A stretch of 39,574 nt of DNA from a virus: the IMG/VR virus record IMGVR_UViG_3300005548_000478, positions 1 to 39,574 of that record. One strand, written 5' to 3'. Numbering within the stretch: position 1 is the stretch's first letter; every line of letters begins with the position of its first letter. Position numbers and translations under genes: made by a program. A model generated the notes under the pieces. The model worked only from the letters and a program-made list of their open reading frames with translations, did not search any database and had not been told where the DNA came from. Below, piece by piece: positions 39,207-39,574 of the stretch.

Positions 39207-39574
39207 AGCGCCCGCCCTGGGAGCGCCGCGAGCGGCAAGCCTGGCTGTTCATCGGGGCGCTCTCCGTCGCCACCCTTCTCACGATTGGGCTCGGCGGCTG
39301 CGCGGGCCGCACGCCGCGTCTGGCTCCCGAGCCGATCATCCGAACCGTCGAGGTCCGGGTTCCTGTCCCGCTGTCTTGTCCGCTCCTCGATCGGATCGGC
39401 CCGGCGCCCACTTACCCCGACACCGCCGAGGCGCTGCGGGTAGCTCCGAGCCTGTTCGAGCGCGTCAAGCTACTGGTCGCCGGCAGGGCGCTCAGGATCG
39501 GTCGCGAGGCCGCCCTCATAGCCGCTGCCCAGGCGTGCGGAAACGCCGCTGCAGCCCCATTGCAGCGCCACTGA
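39203..39574 (+). CDS. Outer-membrane spanin lipoprotein (Rz1-like)
   Basis: 123 residues, ATGA-coupled to the i-spanin. Signal peptide ends in a lipobox LGGC with acylated Cys33. A Pro-rich periplasmic segment follows (RTPRLAPEPIIRTVEVRVPVP). With the i-spanin it bridges the periplasm and fuses the membranes at lysis. Larger than lambda Rz1 (60 residues). The stop codon is at the window end. Confidence 0.78.
   Translation: MKRPPWERRERQAWLFIGALSVATLLTIGLGGCAGRTPRLAPEPIIRTVEVRVPVPLSCPLLDRIGPAPTYPDTAEALRVAPSLFERVKLLVAGRALRIGREAALIAAAQACGNAAAAPLQRH

Overview
The window is almost entirely one Mu-like (transposable) prophage or phage genome with a siphovirus-type tail. It is GC-rich, and genes are tightly packed, with stop and start codons overlapping as ATGA, GTGA or TGATG at most junctions. 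The gene families (MuA/MuB transposition pair, Gam, gp16/GemA, Mor, gp25-gp30 packaging genes, gp36/gp37, Com) are those of Mu relatives in Proteobacteria. The high GC and protein style suggest an alphaproteobacterial host, possibly a sphingomonad; that host call is inference. No host housekeeping gene, tRNA, rRNA or CRISPR array was seen.

Layout. (1) 1-1139, minus strand: com plus a C5-cytosine methyltransferase, the counterpart of the Mu com-mom DNA-modification cassette, with a second open frame overlapping the methyltransferase 3' part. (2) 1315-1851, plus: a membrane-anchored coiled-coil accessory gene. (3) 2037-8297, minus: packaging block (gp30/F-like, small protein, gp29 portal, gp28 terminase, gp27, gp26-like, gp25). 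(4) 8415-16927, minus: early/middle block read from a control region near 16.95 kb: Cro/YdaS-like regulator, a 23-codon micro-ORF, transposase A, ATPase B, a triple winged-helix protein, about a dozen small coupled genes including Gam and gp16, then the middle activator Mor. (5) 16979-17677, plus: S24-type repressor, divergent from the early operon across an array of 15-bp operator-like repeats. (6) 17.7-20.2 kb: accessory genes on both strands. (7) 20.4-38.0 kb, plus: protease/scaffold, decoration and major capsid proteins, head-tail joining proteins, tail tube, frameshifted tail chaperones, tape measure, a very large modular receptor-binding protein and distal tail genes. (8) 38.2-39.57 kb, plus: SAR-type endolysin and i-/o-spanin.

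How it works together. The repressor and the Cro-like protein would compete for the repeat array to choose lysogeny or lytic growth. Lytic transcription runs leftward through A/B (replicative transposition) to Mor, which would switch on the packaging genes and eventually com-dcm, protecting virion DNA by methylation. Capsid, tail and lysis genes form a separate rightward block. In Mu all these genes lie on one strand; here the structural genes are split into two divergent arms around the control and accessory region, so the com-dcm and lysis cassettes lie at opposite edges. No transposition ends (attL/attR) were recognised.

Most notable features: the doubly open 3' end of the methyltransferase, a possible hairpin over its ribosome-binding site, the early operator array, the 23-codon micro-ORF with ATGA overlaps at both ends, a textbook A AAA AAC slippery site in the tail chaperone, an internal scaffold start in the protease gene, a receptor-binding protein built from alternating linker repeats and jelly-roll-like modules, and a possible second lysis-like gene pair among the head genes.
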